Shown: piece after piece, positions 8,031 to 15,039 of the stretch
Numbering within the stretch: position 1 is the stretch's first letter
Layout of the letters: every line of letters starts with the position of its first letter
Origin: Alphaproteobacteria bacterium
GTDB lineage: Bacteria > Pseudomonadota > Alphaproteobacteria > UBA828
Direction of reading: 5' to 3'
Length of the DNA: 16,542 bases
NCBI GenBank assembly: GCA_030604165.1
Contig: JAUVWK010000020.1
Span: forward strand, 1-16,542
The notes under the pieces: model-generated
The model's input: the letters and a program-made list of their open reading frames with translations, nothing else
Databases searched by the model: none
Told to the model about the DNA's origin: nothing
Program-made: the position numbers and the translations under genes

Positions 8031-8978
8031 ATGGCTGATCCAACCACTGAACGCGACGCCCGCTCGGCCGCGGTGCGCAACCCGGGCCTTGTGCCCGTGG
8101 TCATGCTATTCGTGTTGGGGCTCAGCTTCGGCGTGGTTTTTGCGCTGAACTTGACGGCGCGCAGCAACGGCGTGCCGTTCCTCTCCTTCGTGTTCTGGCA
8201 GTCGCTCGGCGGCGCGGCCATTCTGTTCGTCGCTTGCGCCGCGCTGCGCCGGCTGCCCAGCCTGCGGCTCGCGCATCTCAGGGTTTATGGCATCACGGGG
8301 GCGCTCAATCTGGCGATTCCCTACACCGTGCTCTCCTTTGTCGCGCCCAAGGTGCCGTCGGGCCTGCTCAGCATCGGCCTCGTGCTGGTGCCGGCTGTGG
8401 TCTACGCCTTGGCGCTGATGATCGGGCTGGATCGATTCCGCTGGATCCGGCTCGGCGGTATTTTGCTGGGGCTTGTCGGCGTCCTGCTTTTACTGGTGCC
8501 GCGCACCAGCCTGCCGTCGCCCGACATGGTGCCTTGGGTCGCGCTCGGCTTGGCCGCGCCGCTTTGCTACGCCTTCAACGCCGTGTTGATCGCCTTGCTG
8601 CGCCCGCCGGCGGCGAGCTCGCTCGGGCTCGGCTTCGGTTTGCTCAGTGCCTCGACCGTCTATATGGCGGTGGCCATGCTGGCGACCGGCGAATGGTGGG
8701 CCTTCGACGGCGCTTTCGGCGCCGGCCATTGGGCCACCATCGGGGCGATGGCCAACAATGTGGTGAGCTACACGCTGATTTTCGAAATCATCCGGCGCGC
8801 CGGGCCTGTGTTCTTTTCCACCGTCAATTACCTCGCCACGCTCGCCGGTATCGGGGTCGGTATCCTGGCCTTCGGCGACAGCCACAGCCTGTGGATTTGG
8901 GCGGCGCTCGTGTTGATGTTTGCCGGCTTGTTTTTGGTCAACTTCATGGGGCGGGGCGCCCCCAAGGGCGCGCGCTGA
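8031..8978 (+). CDS. EamA/DMT-superfamily transporter, second of a tandem pair
   Basis: 315 residues, about ten membrane helices, aligned end to end with the upstream gene (more than half of positions identical by eye). Shared blocks include VAPKVPSG, LDRFRW, GILLGL, GHWATI-AMANN and IRRAGPVFF-TVNY. The most divergent parts are the N-terminal leader and the start of the second half (about 190-220), where substrate selectivity might differ. The purine-rich AGGGGAG touches the ATG with no spacer, unusually close for a ribosome site, so translation may depend on ribosomes ending at the preceding stop 5 nt away. The inner-membrane exporter role is inferred from the family and the substrate is unknown. 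The last gene before it on this strand is its paralogue, so they probably form a two-gene unit. Confidence 0.88.
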   Translation: MADPTTERDARSAAVRNPGLVPVVMLFVLGLSFGVVFALNLTARSNGVPFLSFVFWQSLGGAAILFVACAALRRLPSLRLAHLRVYGITGALNLAIPYTVLSFVAPKVPSGLLSIGLVLVPAVVYALALMIGLDRFRWIRLGGILLGLVGVLLLLVPRTSLPSPDMVPWVALGLAAPLCYAFNAVLIALLRPPAASSLGLGFGLLSASTVYMAVAMLATGEWWAFDGAFGAGHWATIGAMANNVVSYTLIFEIIRRAGPVFFSTVNYLATLAGIGVGILAFGDSHSLWIWAALVLMFAGLFLVNFMGRGAPKGAR

Positions 8979-9102
8979 GCCACCCGATCCTTGCCCCCGC
9001 TGCGGGCACGGTTCATGCTGTCGGCAATCGCGGGCCCGGTACCGTCCGAAGCCCGCGCGCCAAGCCAAATGGGCTGCGACGCAAGGCGCCGCGGTGGATG
9101 CG

Positions 9103-9336
9103 ATGAAAAAACACGCCGTCGGAGGCAGAGAGGTTCTGCTGGAGTTCCATCGGGTCGGGGACTACATCAGGGTCTCCGCGCTCGACCCGGTCAGCCTGAC
9201 CGAGGTGGTCATCGTCGGCTCGCCCAAAGTGATGAAACAGGATCTCATCCGGCTCGCCACTCGCAAGCTCGAATTCGTCCTGGCGAAAAAGAGCCCGGTG
9301 CGGACGAAAACTCGAAAACGCGACCTCAAGGTCTGA
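9103..9336 (+). CDS. Small conserved-looking protein of unknown function (possibly DUF6898-like)
   Basis: 77 residues from ATG 9103. An in-frame GTG at 9094 with AAGG about 7 nt before it is an alternative start. The frame is open further upstream, but that part overlaps the EamA gene and is compositionally shadow-like. The core GREVLLEFHRVGDYIRVSA (8-26), then a DP turn, TEVVIVGS and a helix ending ATRKLEFVLAKK, reads as a compact strand-rich domain followed by a helix. The C-terminal tail is very basic (about ten Lys/Arg in the last 17). There is no signal peptide or membrane segment. It recalls short alphaproteobacterial proteins annotated DUF6898, but that is from memory and unverified. 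Function is unknown; the basic tail could bind nucleic acid or ribosomes. It sits between the EamA pair and the convergent binding-protein gene. Confidence 0.65.
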   Translation: MKKHAVGGREVLLEFHRVGDYIRVSALDPVSLTEVVIVGSPKVMKQDLIRLATRKLEFVLAKKSPVRTKTRKRDLKV

Positions 9337-9392
9337 AGGCGGCGATCTCGCTCCGCGACATCCTCCAGCGATTTGGCGGTGGGCACGAGCTG

Positions 9393-10607
9393 CTACGAGC
9401 CCGGCTCGAACACGCGAAGCGTCTTGATTTGTCCGTCGTCGATGGTCCAATAGGCGAAAGTGCCTGAAACGTCGCCGTCGCCGTCGATTTCCTGGCTGCC
9501 GGAGGCGCCGACATAGTCGATGTCCTTGCCGTCGGCGATCAGCTCCTTGGCCTTGGCGAACTCGCCCGGCAGGATTTCGGTGCCGGGCGCATTGGCGACC
9601 GAACGCAACGCGTCGCGCACTGCCTTGCGGTCCGTCGAGCCGGCCTTTTCGATGGCGAGGCCGAGCAGGATCGTGGCGTCGTAGGCCGAATCGATAAACG
9701 GCTTGGGCGGCAGTTCGCCATGCTTGGCCGCGTACGCTCTGCGGAAGCGCACCGCGGCGTCGCTATCGGCCGCCGCCTCGGGCGAGGTGCCGATCGAGCC
9801 GTTCAGGTGCTCCGCGCCGATGGCCTCGATGATCTCGGGCGCCTTCATGCCGTCGGTGAAGATGAACTTGTCGAAATAGCCTTCCTCCAATGACTGGCGC
9901 AGGATGGTGATGCCGTTCTCCGGGTAGCCGATCAGCACCAACGCCTCGCCACCGTTGCCCGCGACCTTGGATAGCTCGCCGCGATAGGAGGCGTTGCCGG
10001 GCTCGTAGGCGAGCGATTTCGAGATCTCTCTGCCGAGCGCCTCGAACGAGGCCGCGAAGCTGTTGGCAAGTCCTTCGCTATAGTCGTTGTCGATATAGAG
10101 CGTGGCCACTTTGCCGAAGCCGTTTTCCTTGACCACTTGCGCCAGCGCGACGCCCTGGAAGGCGTCCGAGGGGACGGTGCGGAAGAGGAAGTCGTTATCC
10201 TTGAGCTTGGTGATCTCCGGCGAGGCGGAGGCGCTCGAAATCTGGGTCATGCCCACGGCGCTGCTGACGCTTTTGGCGACCGGAATGCTGACCCCGCTGC
10301 GCAGCGCCCCGACGATGCCGACCACGTTTTCGATGTTGGCGAGTTTCCGCGCGGCCTCGACACCGGCCCGCGGATTGGTCTGGGTATCGCCCACCGAGAC
10401 GTCGATCTTGTGGCCGAGGACGCCGCCGGCGGCGTTGATTTCGTCGGCCGCTAGCATGACGCCCTTCAACGACGTTTCGCCATAGGCCTGTAGATCGCCG
10501 GTCATCGGCATCAAGGCGCCGATTTTGACCTCGTCGGCCGAAGCCGCGCCGCCGATCAGCAGCGCCGCGGCGCTGGCGGCAAGCGCCAAGCGTATTCGAG
10601 ATCTCAT
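9393..10607 (-). CDS. LivJ-type ABC transporter substrate-binding protein
   Basis: 404 residues from ATG 10607. The frame extends 28 codons upstream, but this start has AGGAGG 11 nt before it and begins a classic signal peptide (MRSRIR, hydrophobic core, cleavage expected after ASA at 24). The mature protein is a type I periplasmic binding protein: KIGALMPMTGDLQAYGE at the first strand, a LKGVMLAADEINAAGG helix, IVGALRSGVS and SSASASPEIT in the ligand cleft, and the family ending DYVGASGSQEIDGDGDV. Relatives bind branched-chain amino acids, amides or urea for Liv-type transporters; the ligand here cannot be read. No permease or ATPase gene is adjacent, so it must share a transporter encoded elsewhere or act as a sensor. 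Its promoter region carries unusual repeats. Confidence 0.92.
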   Translation of the reverse strand: MRSRIRLALAASAAALLIGGAASADEVKIGALMPMTGDLQAYGETSLKGVMLAADEINAAGGVLGHKIDVSVGDTQTNPRAGVEAARKLANIENVVGIVGALRSGVSIPVAKSVSSAVGMTQISSASASPEITKLKDNDFLFRTVPSDAFQGVALAQVVKENGFGKVATLYIDNDYSEGLANSFAASFEALGREISKSLAYEPGNASYRGELSKVAGNGGEALVLIGYPENGITILRQSLEEGYFDKFIFTDGMKAPEIIEAIGAEHLNGSIGTSPEAAADSDAAVRFRRAYAAKHGELPPKPFIDSAYDATILLGLAIEKAGSTDRKAVRDALRSVANAPGTEILPGEFAKAKELIADGKDIDYVGASGSQEIDGDGDVSGTFAYWTIDDGQIKTLRVFEPGS

Positions 10608-10634
10608 GACCCTTTTCCCCTCCTGACCGCTTCG

Positions 10635-10656
10635 CCCCGGTTCTAATACCCCGGTT
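10635..10656 (-). repeat. 8-bp direct repeat flanking the -10 box
   Basis: AACCGGGG occurs at 10656-10649 and 10642-10635 (minus strand), period 14, with the six bases TATTAG exactly between the copies. The placement on both sides of a candidate -10 suits a repressor site. The repeats are visible directly; the role is inferred. Confidence 0.5.
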
Positions 10657-10671
10657 TTGACACAGAGCCAA
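10643..10671 (-). promoter_or_regulatory. Candidate sigma-70 promoter of the substrate-binding-protein gene
   Basis: On the minus strand: TTGGCT (10671-10666), a 17-nt spacer, TATTAG (10648-10643); each box matches at 4 of 6. It would give a leader of about 30 nt containing AGGAGGGG. The -10 box is flanked on both sides by copies of AACCGGGG. Confidence 0.45.
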
Positions 10672-10713
10672 ATCGGGTATTTCGACGCCATATATATTCG
10701 ACGTTACGATTTG
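10669..10713. promoter_or_regulatory. AT-rich repeat element upstream of the -35 box, possible regulator site
   Basis: A 7-bp inverted repeat, CAAATCG (10669-10675) and CGATTTG (10707-10713), encloses two direct copies of TTCGACG (10681-10687 and 10697-10703, period 16) separated by CCATATATA. The inner arm overlaps the candidate -35 box. AT-rich sequence continues to about 10765. The position, just upstream of -35, fits an activator or an AT-preferring repressor such as the MucR homologue encoded nearby. Confidence 0.45.
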
Positions 10714-10818
10714 AAACGCAGGTCTTTTTCTACGATCTTAAGAATTCATTTTCTTGCGAAAGGGATATCTGGCGTGGGGTCCGGGCGCAAGATCGTCGCC
10801 GCGCGCGGCCCGGTCACG

Positions 10819-10834
10819 GGCGCCGCGCGGCGCC
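10819..10834. terminator. 16-nt GC palindrome just past mucR, possible terminator
   Basis: GGCGCCGCGCGGCGCC is a perfect palindrome able to form a strong 6-bp stem with a GCGC loop, 10 nt beyond the mucR stop in its reading direction. No U tract follows, so factor-independent termination is uncertain, and GC palindromes are common in such DNA. Confidence 0.3.
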
Positions 10835-10843
10835 TCGCGGGCG

Positions 10844-11299
10844 CTATTTCTTGGCGCGGCGACCCTTGCGGCGGGCGGCGCCGGACCGCTTGTGGCCCAA
10901 GCCGATCTTCTTGGCGAACTCCGAACGTTGGCGCGCATAGTTGGGTGCGACCATCGGATAGTCCGGGGGCAGACTCCACTTCGCGCGATATTCCTCCGGC
11001 GTCAGGCCGTATGTCGTGCGCAAGTGGCGCTTCAGCATCTTGAGTTTTCTGCCGTCTTCAAGACAAACGATGTAATCGGGCGTGATCGACTTGCGGATCG
11101 ACACGGCCGGTTTGAGGTCCTCGCCCGCCCCCCTCCCTTTCGAGGTCTGAGCGTCGCGCAAAGACGCGTAGACGCTTTGGATCACGTCCGGAACGTCCGT
11201 CGTGGAAACGGCGTTGTTTTGCACATAGGCGGCCACGATTCTGGCGGCCATTCGGAGCAAGTCGTCCTGCGCCATGTCTGGTTCGTTCTTTTCATTCAT
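10844..11299 (-). CDS. MucR/Ros-family transcriptional regulator with altered zinc site
   Basis: 151 residues, normal length. N-terminal helices (about 11-50) are the oligomerisation part of MucR proteins. The DNA-binding region carries the family core CLEDGRKLKMLKRHL, TPEEYRAKW and PPDYPMVAPNYA, then a very basic tail. Relative to Ros (ligands C79, C82, H92, H97, same numbering here), this protein has C79, D82, H92 and Y97, with T96 before it. Two of four ligands are changed, and Asp at 82 is usual for MucR. Some family members are reported to fold without zinc, so this need not be inactivating. MucR proteins bind AT-rich DNA and control surface polysaccharide, motility and cell-cycle genes. 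The start is taken as ATG 11299; ATG 11275 is in frame. The ribosome site is weak. Its own promoter region and that of the neighbouring binding-protein gene are plausible targets. Confidence 0.92.
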   Translation of the reverse strand: MNEKNEPDMAQDDLLRMAARIVAAYVQNNAVSTTDVPDVIQSVYASLRDAQTSKGRGAGEDLKPAVSIRKSITPDYIVCLEDGRKLKMLKRHLRTTYGLTPEEYRAKWSLPPDYPMVAPNYARQRSEFAKKIGLGHKRSGAARRKGRRAKK

Positions 11300-11316
11300 A
11301 ATACTCGATCCGTAAC

Positions 11317-11345
11317 ATCTTAGGAGGGGACAATCTCAATGCCAG
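11317..11345 (-). promoter_or_regulatory. Candidate mucR promoter
   Basis: Minus strand: CTGGCA (11345-11340), 17 nt, TAAGAT (11322-11317), each 4 of 6. A perfect TTGACA also lies at 11364-11359 but lacks a fair -10 at the right distance. The start of transcription would leave a leader of only about 10 nt before ATG 11299. Confidence 0.3.
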
Positions 11346-11368
11346 CAGACACTGCGTCTGTCAAATAA
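11322..11368 (+). other. Strong ribosome-site-like motif followed by a 9-codon reading frame
   Basis: AGGAGGGG is followed 8 nt later by ATG (11339) and nine codons (MPADTASVK) ending in TAA at 11366-11368. It is a better initiation signal than most real genes in this window have. No plus-strand promoter was recognised. It could be a leader or micropeptide, or chance. The rest of the 11300-11589 gap holds only the sites listed separately and an isolated ACCGGCCGGT palindrome at 11393-11402. Confidence 0.25.
11346..11360. repeat. Inverted repeat next to the mucR promoter
   Basis: CAGAC-ACTGC-GTCTG is a 5-bp perfect inverted repeat with a 5-nt spacer, directly upstream of the CTGGCA box and overlapping the perfect TTGACA. 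It could be an operator. Short repeats like this also occur by chance. Confidence 0.3.
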
Positions 11369-11523
11369 TATTTCTTCATTTCGTAATAATGGACCGGCCG
11401 GTTCCGTTTGGGAGGGCCAAAAATACCCGGCGCGGGGCAACGGCCGTGCTTTGTCCGTGATTCCGGGACTTCGAGCATTTGTGCCGCGACCGCCGTGCTA
11501 CGCAAGATATGGTGCCCGCGGGC

Positions 11524-11553
11524 TTGCTCCGGCGCCGCGTGTCAGCGTATACA
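11524..11553 (+). promoter_or_regulatory. Candidate promoter of the rpiB-rib gene run
   Basis: TTGCTC, 18 nt, TATACA (3 and 4 of 6 matches) about 37 nt before the rpiB start. It is the only fair match just upstream of this six-gene run, so support is mainly positional. Confidence 0.3.
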
Positions 11554-11589
11554 GTATCGTCAATCCGTGCTTGCGGCTTAGTTGCGGCC

Positions 11590-12024
11590 ATGAACGATAG
11601 AGCCATCGCGATTGCCTCCGACCACGCCGGGTTCGCTCTCAAGTCGTTGCTCAAGGCGGACCTCGAGGCGCTGGGTCTTGCGGTGATCGACCTTGGAACC
11701 GACAACGAAGAGCCCGTGGACTATCCCGATTTCGCCGCTGTCTTGATGCGACATATCGAAAGCGGCAAGGTCGAGCGGGGCGTGCTGATTTGCGGCTCGG
11801 GTGTCGGTATGAGCATGGCGGCCAACCGCCATTCCCAAGCGCGCGCGGCACTGTGCCGCGACGCCGAGACGGCGCGCCTGAGCCGCCTGCACAACGACGC
11901 CAACGTGCTGGTCCTGGGTGGTCGAGTTACGCCGCGGGCGGTCGCGCGCGAGTGCTTGCGAGCGTTTCTCGACACCGCCTTCGAGGGCGGTCGTCACCGC
12001 CGGCGGATCGCGAAAATCGCTTGA
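11590..12024 (+). CDS. rpiB: Ribose 5-phosphate isomerase B
   Basis: 144 residues from ATG 11590. The frame is open for 37 more codons upstream, but the family begins right at this Met (AIAIASDHAGF). The enzyme interconverts ribose 5-phosphate and ribulose 5-phosphate in the cytosol. Residues seen: D11-H12 in SDHAG; C68 in ICGSGVGMSMAANR, the position of the catalytic Cys65 of E. coli RpiB; and H101 in LHNDANVLVLGGR. The C-terminal RHRRRI supplies phosphate-binding arginines. It heads a run with glyA 57 nt downstream, an order common in alphaproteobacteria. Ribulose 5-phosphate is also the substrate of the RibB encoded at the end of the run. No clear ribosome site was found. A related sugar-phosphate isomerase activity (LacAB type) is less likely. 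Confidence 0.94.
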   Translation: MNDRAIAIASDHAGFALKSLLKADLEALGLAVIDLGTDNEEPVDYPDFAAVLMRHIESGKVERGVLICGSGVGMSMAANRHSQARAALCRDAETARLSRLHNDANVLVLGGRVTPRAVARECLRAFLDTAFEGGRHRRRIAKIA

Positions 12025-12081
12025 AGCGTGGCGGAGCGTCAGCAGTGAGAATGCAGGGCAACGAGGGAGCGCGGACCGCCC

Positions 12082-13422
12082 ATGGCTAAGTCGCGAAGCA
12101 GCAATCCCGCGGCGAAGGCCGAGCCGACGGCGCGCGCCGCGCCGCCCGACGGTTTCTTCACGCGACCGCTGGCCGAGGCCGATGCCGAACTCTACGCCGC
12201 GATCCGAGGCGAGGTCGGGCGGCTGCAGGATAAGATCGAGCTGATCGCGTCGGAAAACGTGGTCTCGCGCGCGGTGCTCGAGGCGCAGGGCAGCGTGATG
12301 ACCAACAAGTACGCCGAAGGTTATCCGGGCCGGCGGTATTACGGCGGCTGCGAATATGTCGACATGGCGGAACGGCTCGCTATCGAGCGCGCCAAGCGTC
12401 TGTTCGACTGCGACTTCGCCAATGTCCAGCCCCACTCCGGATCGCAGGCCAATCAGGCCGTCTTTATGGCGACCATGAGGCCGGGCGACACCATCCTCGG
12501 CATGTCGCTCGCCGCCGGCGGACACCTGACCCATGGCGCGAAGCCGAACCTTTCCGGCAAATGGTTCAATGCCGTGCATTTCGGCGTGCGCAGGCAAGAC
12601 GGCCGCATCGACATCGACGAGACCGCGCGGCTCGCCGAGCAGCACAGGCCCAAGCTCATCGTCGTCGGCGGCTCGGCCTATGGACGGATTATCGATTTCG
12701 CGCGCTTTCGCGAAATCGCCGATTCCGTGGATGCGATCCTGATGGTGGATATGGCGCATTTCGCGGGTCTGGTCGCCGCCGGCGTGCATCCGAGCCCGTT
12801 TCCCCACGCCCAGGTGGCGACGACCACGACCCACAAGACCTTGCGCGGTCCGCGCGGCGGCATGGTCCTGACCAACGCGCCGGATTTGGCCAAGAAGATC
12901 GATGCCGCGGTCTTTCCCGGCCTTCAAGGCGGGCCCTTGGAGCACGTTATCGCGGCCAAGGCCGTGGCCTTCGGCGAGGCGCTGACACCGGCGTTCCGCG
13001 CCTATGCGGCGCAGGTCGTCGAAAATGCCAAGGTGCTGGCGGAGAGCTTGACGGAGGCCGGCTTCGCCATCGTCTCCGGCGGTACCGACACCCATCTCAT
13101 GTTGGTCGATCTCCGTCCCAAGCGACTCACCGGCAAGGCGGCCGAGACCAGCCTCGAGGCGGCCGGCATCACCTGCAACAAAAACGGCATCCCGTTCGAT
13201 CCCGAAAAACCGACGATCACCTCCGGCATCCGGCTCGGCACGCCGGCCGCGACGACGCGCGGCTTCGGGCCGGAGGAATTCCGCCAGGTCGGAGGCTGGA
13301 TCGGCGAGGTGATGGACGGGCTCGCCGCCAACCCCAACGACAACAGGGCCGCGGAAGATGCGGTCCGGGCGCGGGTGGCCGAACTCTGTGGCCGTTATCC
13401 CGTGTATCCTGACTGGCACTAG
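12082..13422 (+). CDS. glyA: Serine hydroxymethyltransferase
   Basis: 446 residues, slightly long because of an Ala-rich, basic N-terminal extension of about 22 residues. The PLP enzyme converts serine and tetrahydrofolate to glycine and 5,10-methylene-tetrahydrofolate, the main one-carbon source. Signatures: [10 protein letters not shown] (53-62), [15 protein letters not shown] (75-89), the cofactor-stacking [20 protein letters not shown] with D223 and H226, and the Schiff-base lysine K252 in [14 protein letters not shown]. All look intact. GAGGGAG lies about 12 nt before the ATG, rather far. rpiB is 57 nt upstream and nrdR 29 nt downstream. Methylene-tetrahydrofolate feeds thymidylate synthesis, which suits placement beside the ribonucleotide-reductase regulator. 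A hairpin-forming inverted repeat lies inside the coding sequence at 12693-12718. Confidence 0.97.
   Translation: MAKSRSSNPAAKAEPTARAAPPDGFFTRPLAEADAELYAAIRGEVGRLQDKIELIASENVVSRAVLEAQGSVMTNKYAEGYPGRRYYGGCEYVDMAERLAIERAKRLFDCDFANVQPHSGSQANQAVFMATMRPGDTILGMSLAAGGHLTHGAKPNLSGKWFNAVHFGVRRQDGRIDIDETARLAEQHRPKLIVVGGSAYGRIIDFARFREIADSVDAILMVDMAHFAGLVAAGVHPSPFPHAQVATTTTHKTLRGPRGGMVLTNAPDLAKKIDAAVFPGLQGGPLEHVIAAKAVAFGEALTPAFRAYAAQVVENAKVLAESLTEAGFAIVSGGTDTHLMLVDLRPKRLTGKAAETSLEAAGITCNKNGIPFDPEKPTITSGIRLGTPAATTRGFGPEEFRQVGGWIGEVMDGLAANPNDNRAAEDAVRARVAELCGRYPVYPDWH
12693..12718. repeat. Perfect 10-bp inverted repeat inside glyA
   Basis: CGATTTCGCG, loop CGCTTT, CGCGAAATCG. In the reading frame it encodes IDFARFREI, a stretch conserved in the enzyme family, so the repeat may come from codon choice over a constrained peptide. 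In mRNA it would form a stable hairpin. Confidence 0.6.
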
Positions 13423-13451
13423 CCCCTATTACGACACGCGAGCGAGGACCC

Positions 13452-13910
13452 ATGCGCTGCCCCTTCTGTGGCCACGAAGACACCCAGGTCAAGGATTCCC
13501 GTCCCACCGAGGACAACACGGTGATTCGCCGGCGGCGTTACTGCCCCGACTGTACCGCGCGGTTCACGACGTTTGAGCGCATCCAGCTGCGCGAGCTGAC
13601 CGTGATTAAAGCCAACGGCCAGCGTGCGCCATTCGATCGTGACAAGGTGATGCGCTCGATGATGATTGCGCTGCGCAAGCGCCCGGTGGAACCGGAGCGG
13701 GTCGAGCGCGTGGTCAATGGCATTGTCCGGCGCCTGGAGAGCATGGGCGAGCCGGAAATTCCGACCAGCGTGATCGGCGAGATGATCATGGAGGTTCTGG
13801 CCGGCCTCGATTCCGTCGCCTATGTCCGCTTCGCCTCGGTCTACAAGAACTTCCGCGAGGCCAAGGATTTCGAGGAGTTCATAGGCGGCTTGCGTGGCGA
13901 ACGAGATTGA
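13452..13910 (+). CDS. nrdR: Transcriptional repressor NrdR
   Basis: 152 residues, typical length. The N-terminal zinc ribbon has C3, C6, C31 and C34 ([17 protein letters not shown] and [18 protein letters not shown]), followed by an ATP-cone (about 49-139) that senses ATP/dATP. NrdR binds paired boxes upstream of ribonucleotide reductase operons and represses them when dATP is high. No reductase gene or clear NrdR box occurs in this window, so its targets lie elsewhere. GAGG sits 7 nt before the ATG. The gene is 29 nt after glyA and its last 17 nt overlap the ribD start, so translation of ribD is probably coupled to it. The order glyA-nrdR-ribD is widespread in alphaproteobacteria. Confidence 0.97.
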   Translation: MRCPFCGHEDTQVKDSRPTEDNTVIRRRRYCPDCTARFTTFERIQLRELTVIKANGQRAPFDRDKVMRSMMIALRKRPVEPERVERVVNGIVRRLESMGEPEIPTSVIGEMIMEVLAGLDSVAYVRFASVYKNFREAKDFEEFIGGLRGERD

Positions 13911-15030
13911 TCCTTCGGGCGGTGCGTCGCCGGGCCGCGACGCGCGCTACATGTCGGTCGCGCTGGCCCTGGCGCGCCGCGGTCTCGGCGCGGTGTGGCC
14001 CAACCCGGCGGTCGGTTGCGTCTTGGTCCGCGATGGCCGCGTCGTCGGCCGCGGCTGGACCCAGCCGGGCGGGCGGCCGCACGCCGAGGCCGAGGCGCTG
14101 CGGCGCGCCGGCGAGGCGGCGCGCGGCGCGGTCGCCTATGTCGGTTTGGAGCCCTGCGCCCATCACGGCGAAAGCCCGCCCTGCGCCGAGGCGTTGATCG
14201 AGGCGGGTGTCGCGCGTGTCGTCGTGGCGCTCGAAGATCCCGACCGGCGGGTCGCCGGGCGCGGGATTGCCCGTCTGCGCGCCGCCGACATCGTCGTCAC
14301 CACCGGCGTGAAGCGCGCCGAGGCGGAAGTCCTCAACGCCGGCTTTCTCCTGCGTGTCAATGAAGGCCGCCCGCTGGTGACGCTCAAGCTCGCCACCACG
14401 CTCGACGGGCGCATCGCCACGCATAGCGGCGAGAGCCGCTGGATCACGAGCGAGGCCGCGCGGGCCCGGGCGCACCTGCTGCGCGCGGAACACGACGCCG
14501 TCATGGTCGGCGCCGAGACGGCGCTTGCCGACGACCCGCTTTTGACCTGCCGGCTGCCGGGATTGGCTCGGCGCTCGCCGGTGCGGATCGTGGTCGACGG
14601 CCGGCTGCGCCTGCCGCCGAGCCACCGAGTGGTGGCCACCGCGCGCGAGCTGCCGACGTGGGTGATTACCGGGTCGGACGGCGAAACCGCCGCGGCCAAG
14701 GCGCTTATCAAGGCCGGTGTGGAGATCATCTCGCTGCCGGTCGGCGAAAGCGCTCGGCCCGAGCTCGGCGTCGCGCTGGCAGCGCTGGCGCGGCGCGGCG
14801 TGACCCGCCTGCTGGTCGAGGGCGGCGGTAGGCTCGCGGCCGCGCTGCTGCGGGCGCGCCTGGTCGACCGCCTGGCTTGGTTCCGCGCGCCGCTTTTGCT
14901 CGGCGGCGATGGTGTGCCGGCCGCGGCGGCGTTTGGCGTCGATCGGCTAGCCGATGCGCCGGCCTTCGTGCGCCGCTCGCTCGCGGCGCTCGGGCCGGAC
15001 ATCCTGGAAAGCTACGCCAAGCCTGATTAA
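13894..15030 (+). CDS. ribD: Bifunctional riboflavin biosynthesis deaminase/reductase
   Basis: 378 residues from a GTG start at 13894, supported by AGGCGG 5 nt before it. The next in-frame ATG (codon 20) would cut into the conserved N-terminus. The deaminase domain (about 17-150) has H63 and E65 in PHAEAEAL, and zinc cysteines C88 and C97 in [14 protein letters not shown]. The reductase domain (about 158-375) starts [17 protein letters not shown] and contains the NADPH-site segments [10 protein letters not shown] and [14 protein letters not shown]. It carries out the second and third steps of riboflavin synthesis on the pyrimidine released by GTP cyclohydrolase II. It overlaps nrdR by 17 nt and is followed by ribE after 9 nt. 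Cytosolic. Confidence 0.96.
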   Translation: MANEIDPSGGASPGRDARYMSVALALARRGLGAVWPNPAVGCVLVRDGRVVGRGWTQPGGRPHAEAEALRRAGEAARGAVAYVGLEPCAHHGESPPCAEALIEAGVARVVVALEDPDRRVAGRGIARLRAADIVVTTGVKRAEAEVLNAGFLLRVNEGRPLVTLKLATTLDGRIATHSGESRWITSEAARARAHLLRAEHDAVMVGAETALADDPLLTCRLPGLARRSPVRIVVDGRLRLPPSHRVVATARELPTWVITGSDGETAAAKALIKAGVEIISLPVGESARPELGVALAALARRGVTRLLVEGGGRLAAALLRARLVDRLAWFRAPLLLGGDGVPAAAAFGVDRLADAPAFVRRSLAALGPDILESYAKPD

Positions 15031-15039
15031 GTTAAAGTC

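Noticed and set aside
6940..8043. 367-codon minus-strand frame opposite the first EamA gene
   Set aside because: It is rich in His, Gln and Arg, as mirror frames of membrane proteins are, and has no recognisable domain.
8992..9008. TGCCC...GGGCA hairpin after the second EamA gene as a terminator
   Set aside because: The stem is only 5 bp with a 7-nt loop and no T run follows, so it is not convincing.
8920..9102. N-terminal extension of the small gene at 9103 back into the EamA gene
   Set aside because: The extra 61 residues are Arg/Pro/Cys-rich, mostly lie in another frame of the EamA tail and its spacer, and lack the character of the 77-residue core.
11393..11402. ACCGGCCGGT palindrome between mucR and rpiB
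   Set aside because: A 10-bp GC palindrome is frequent in such DNA. It has no U tract and is not aligned with a promoter.
11578..13419. 613-codon minus-strand frame opposite rpiB and glyA
   Set aside because: It spans two unrelated conserved genes on the other strand, and long antisense frames are expected at this GC content. No motif was seen.
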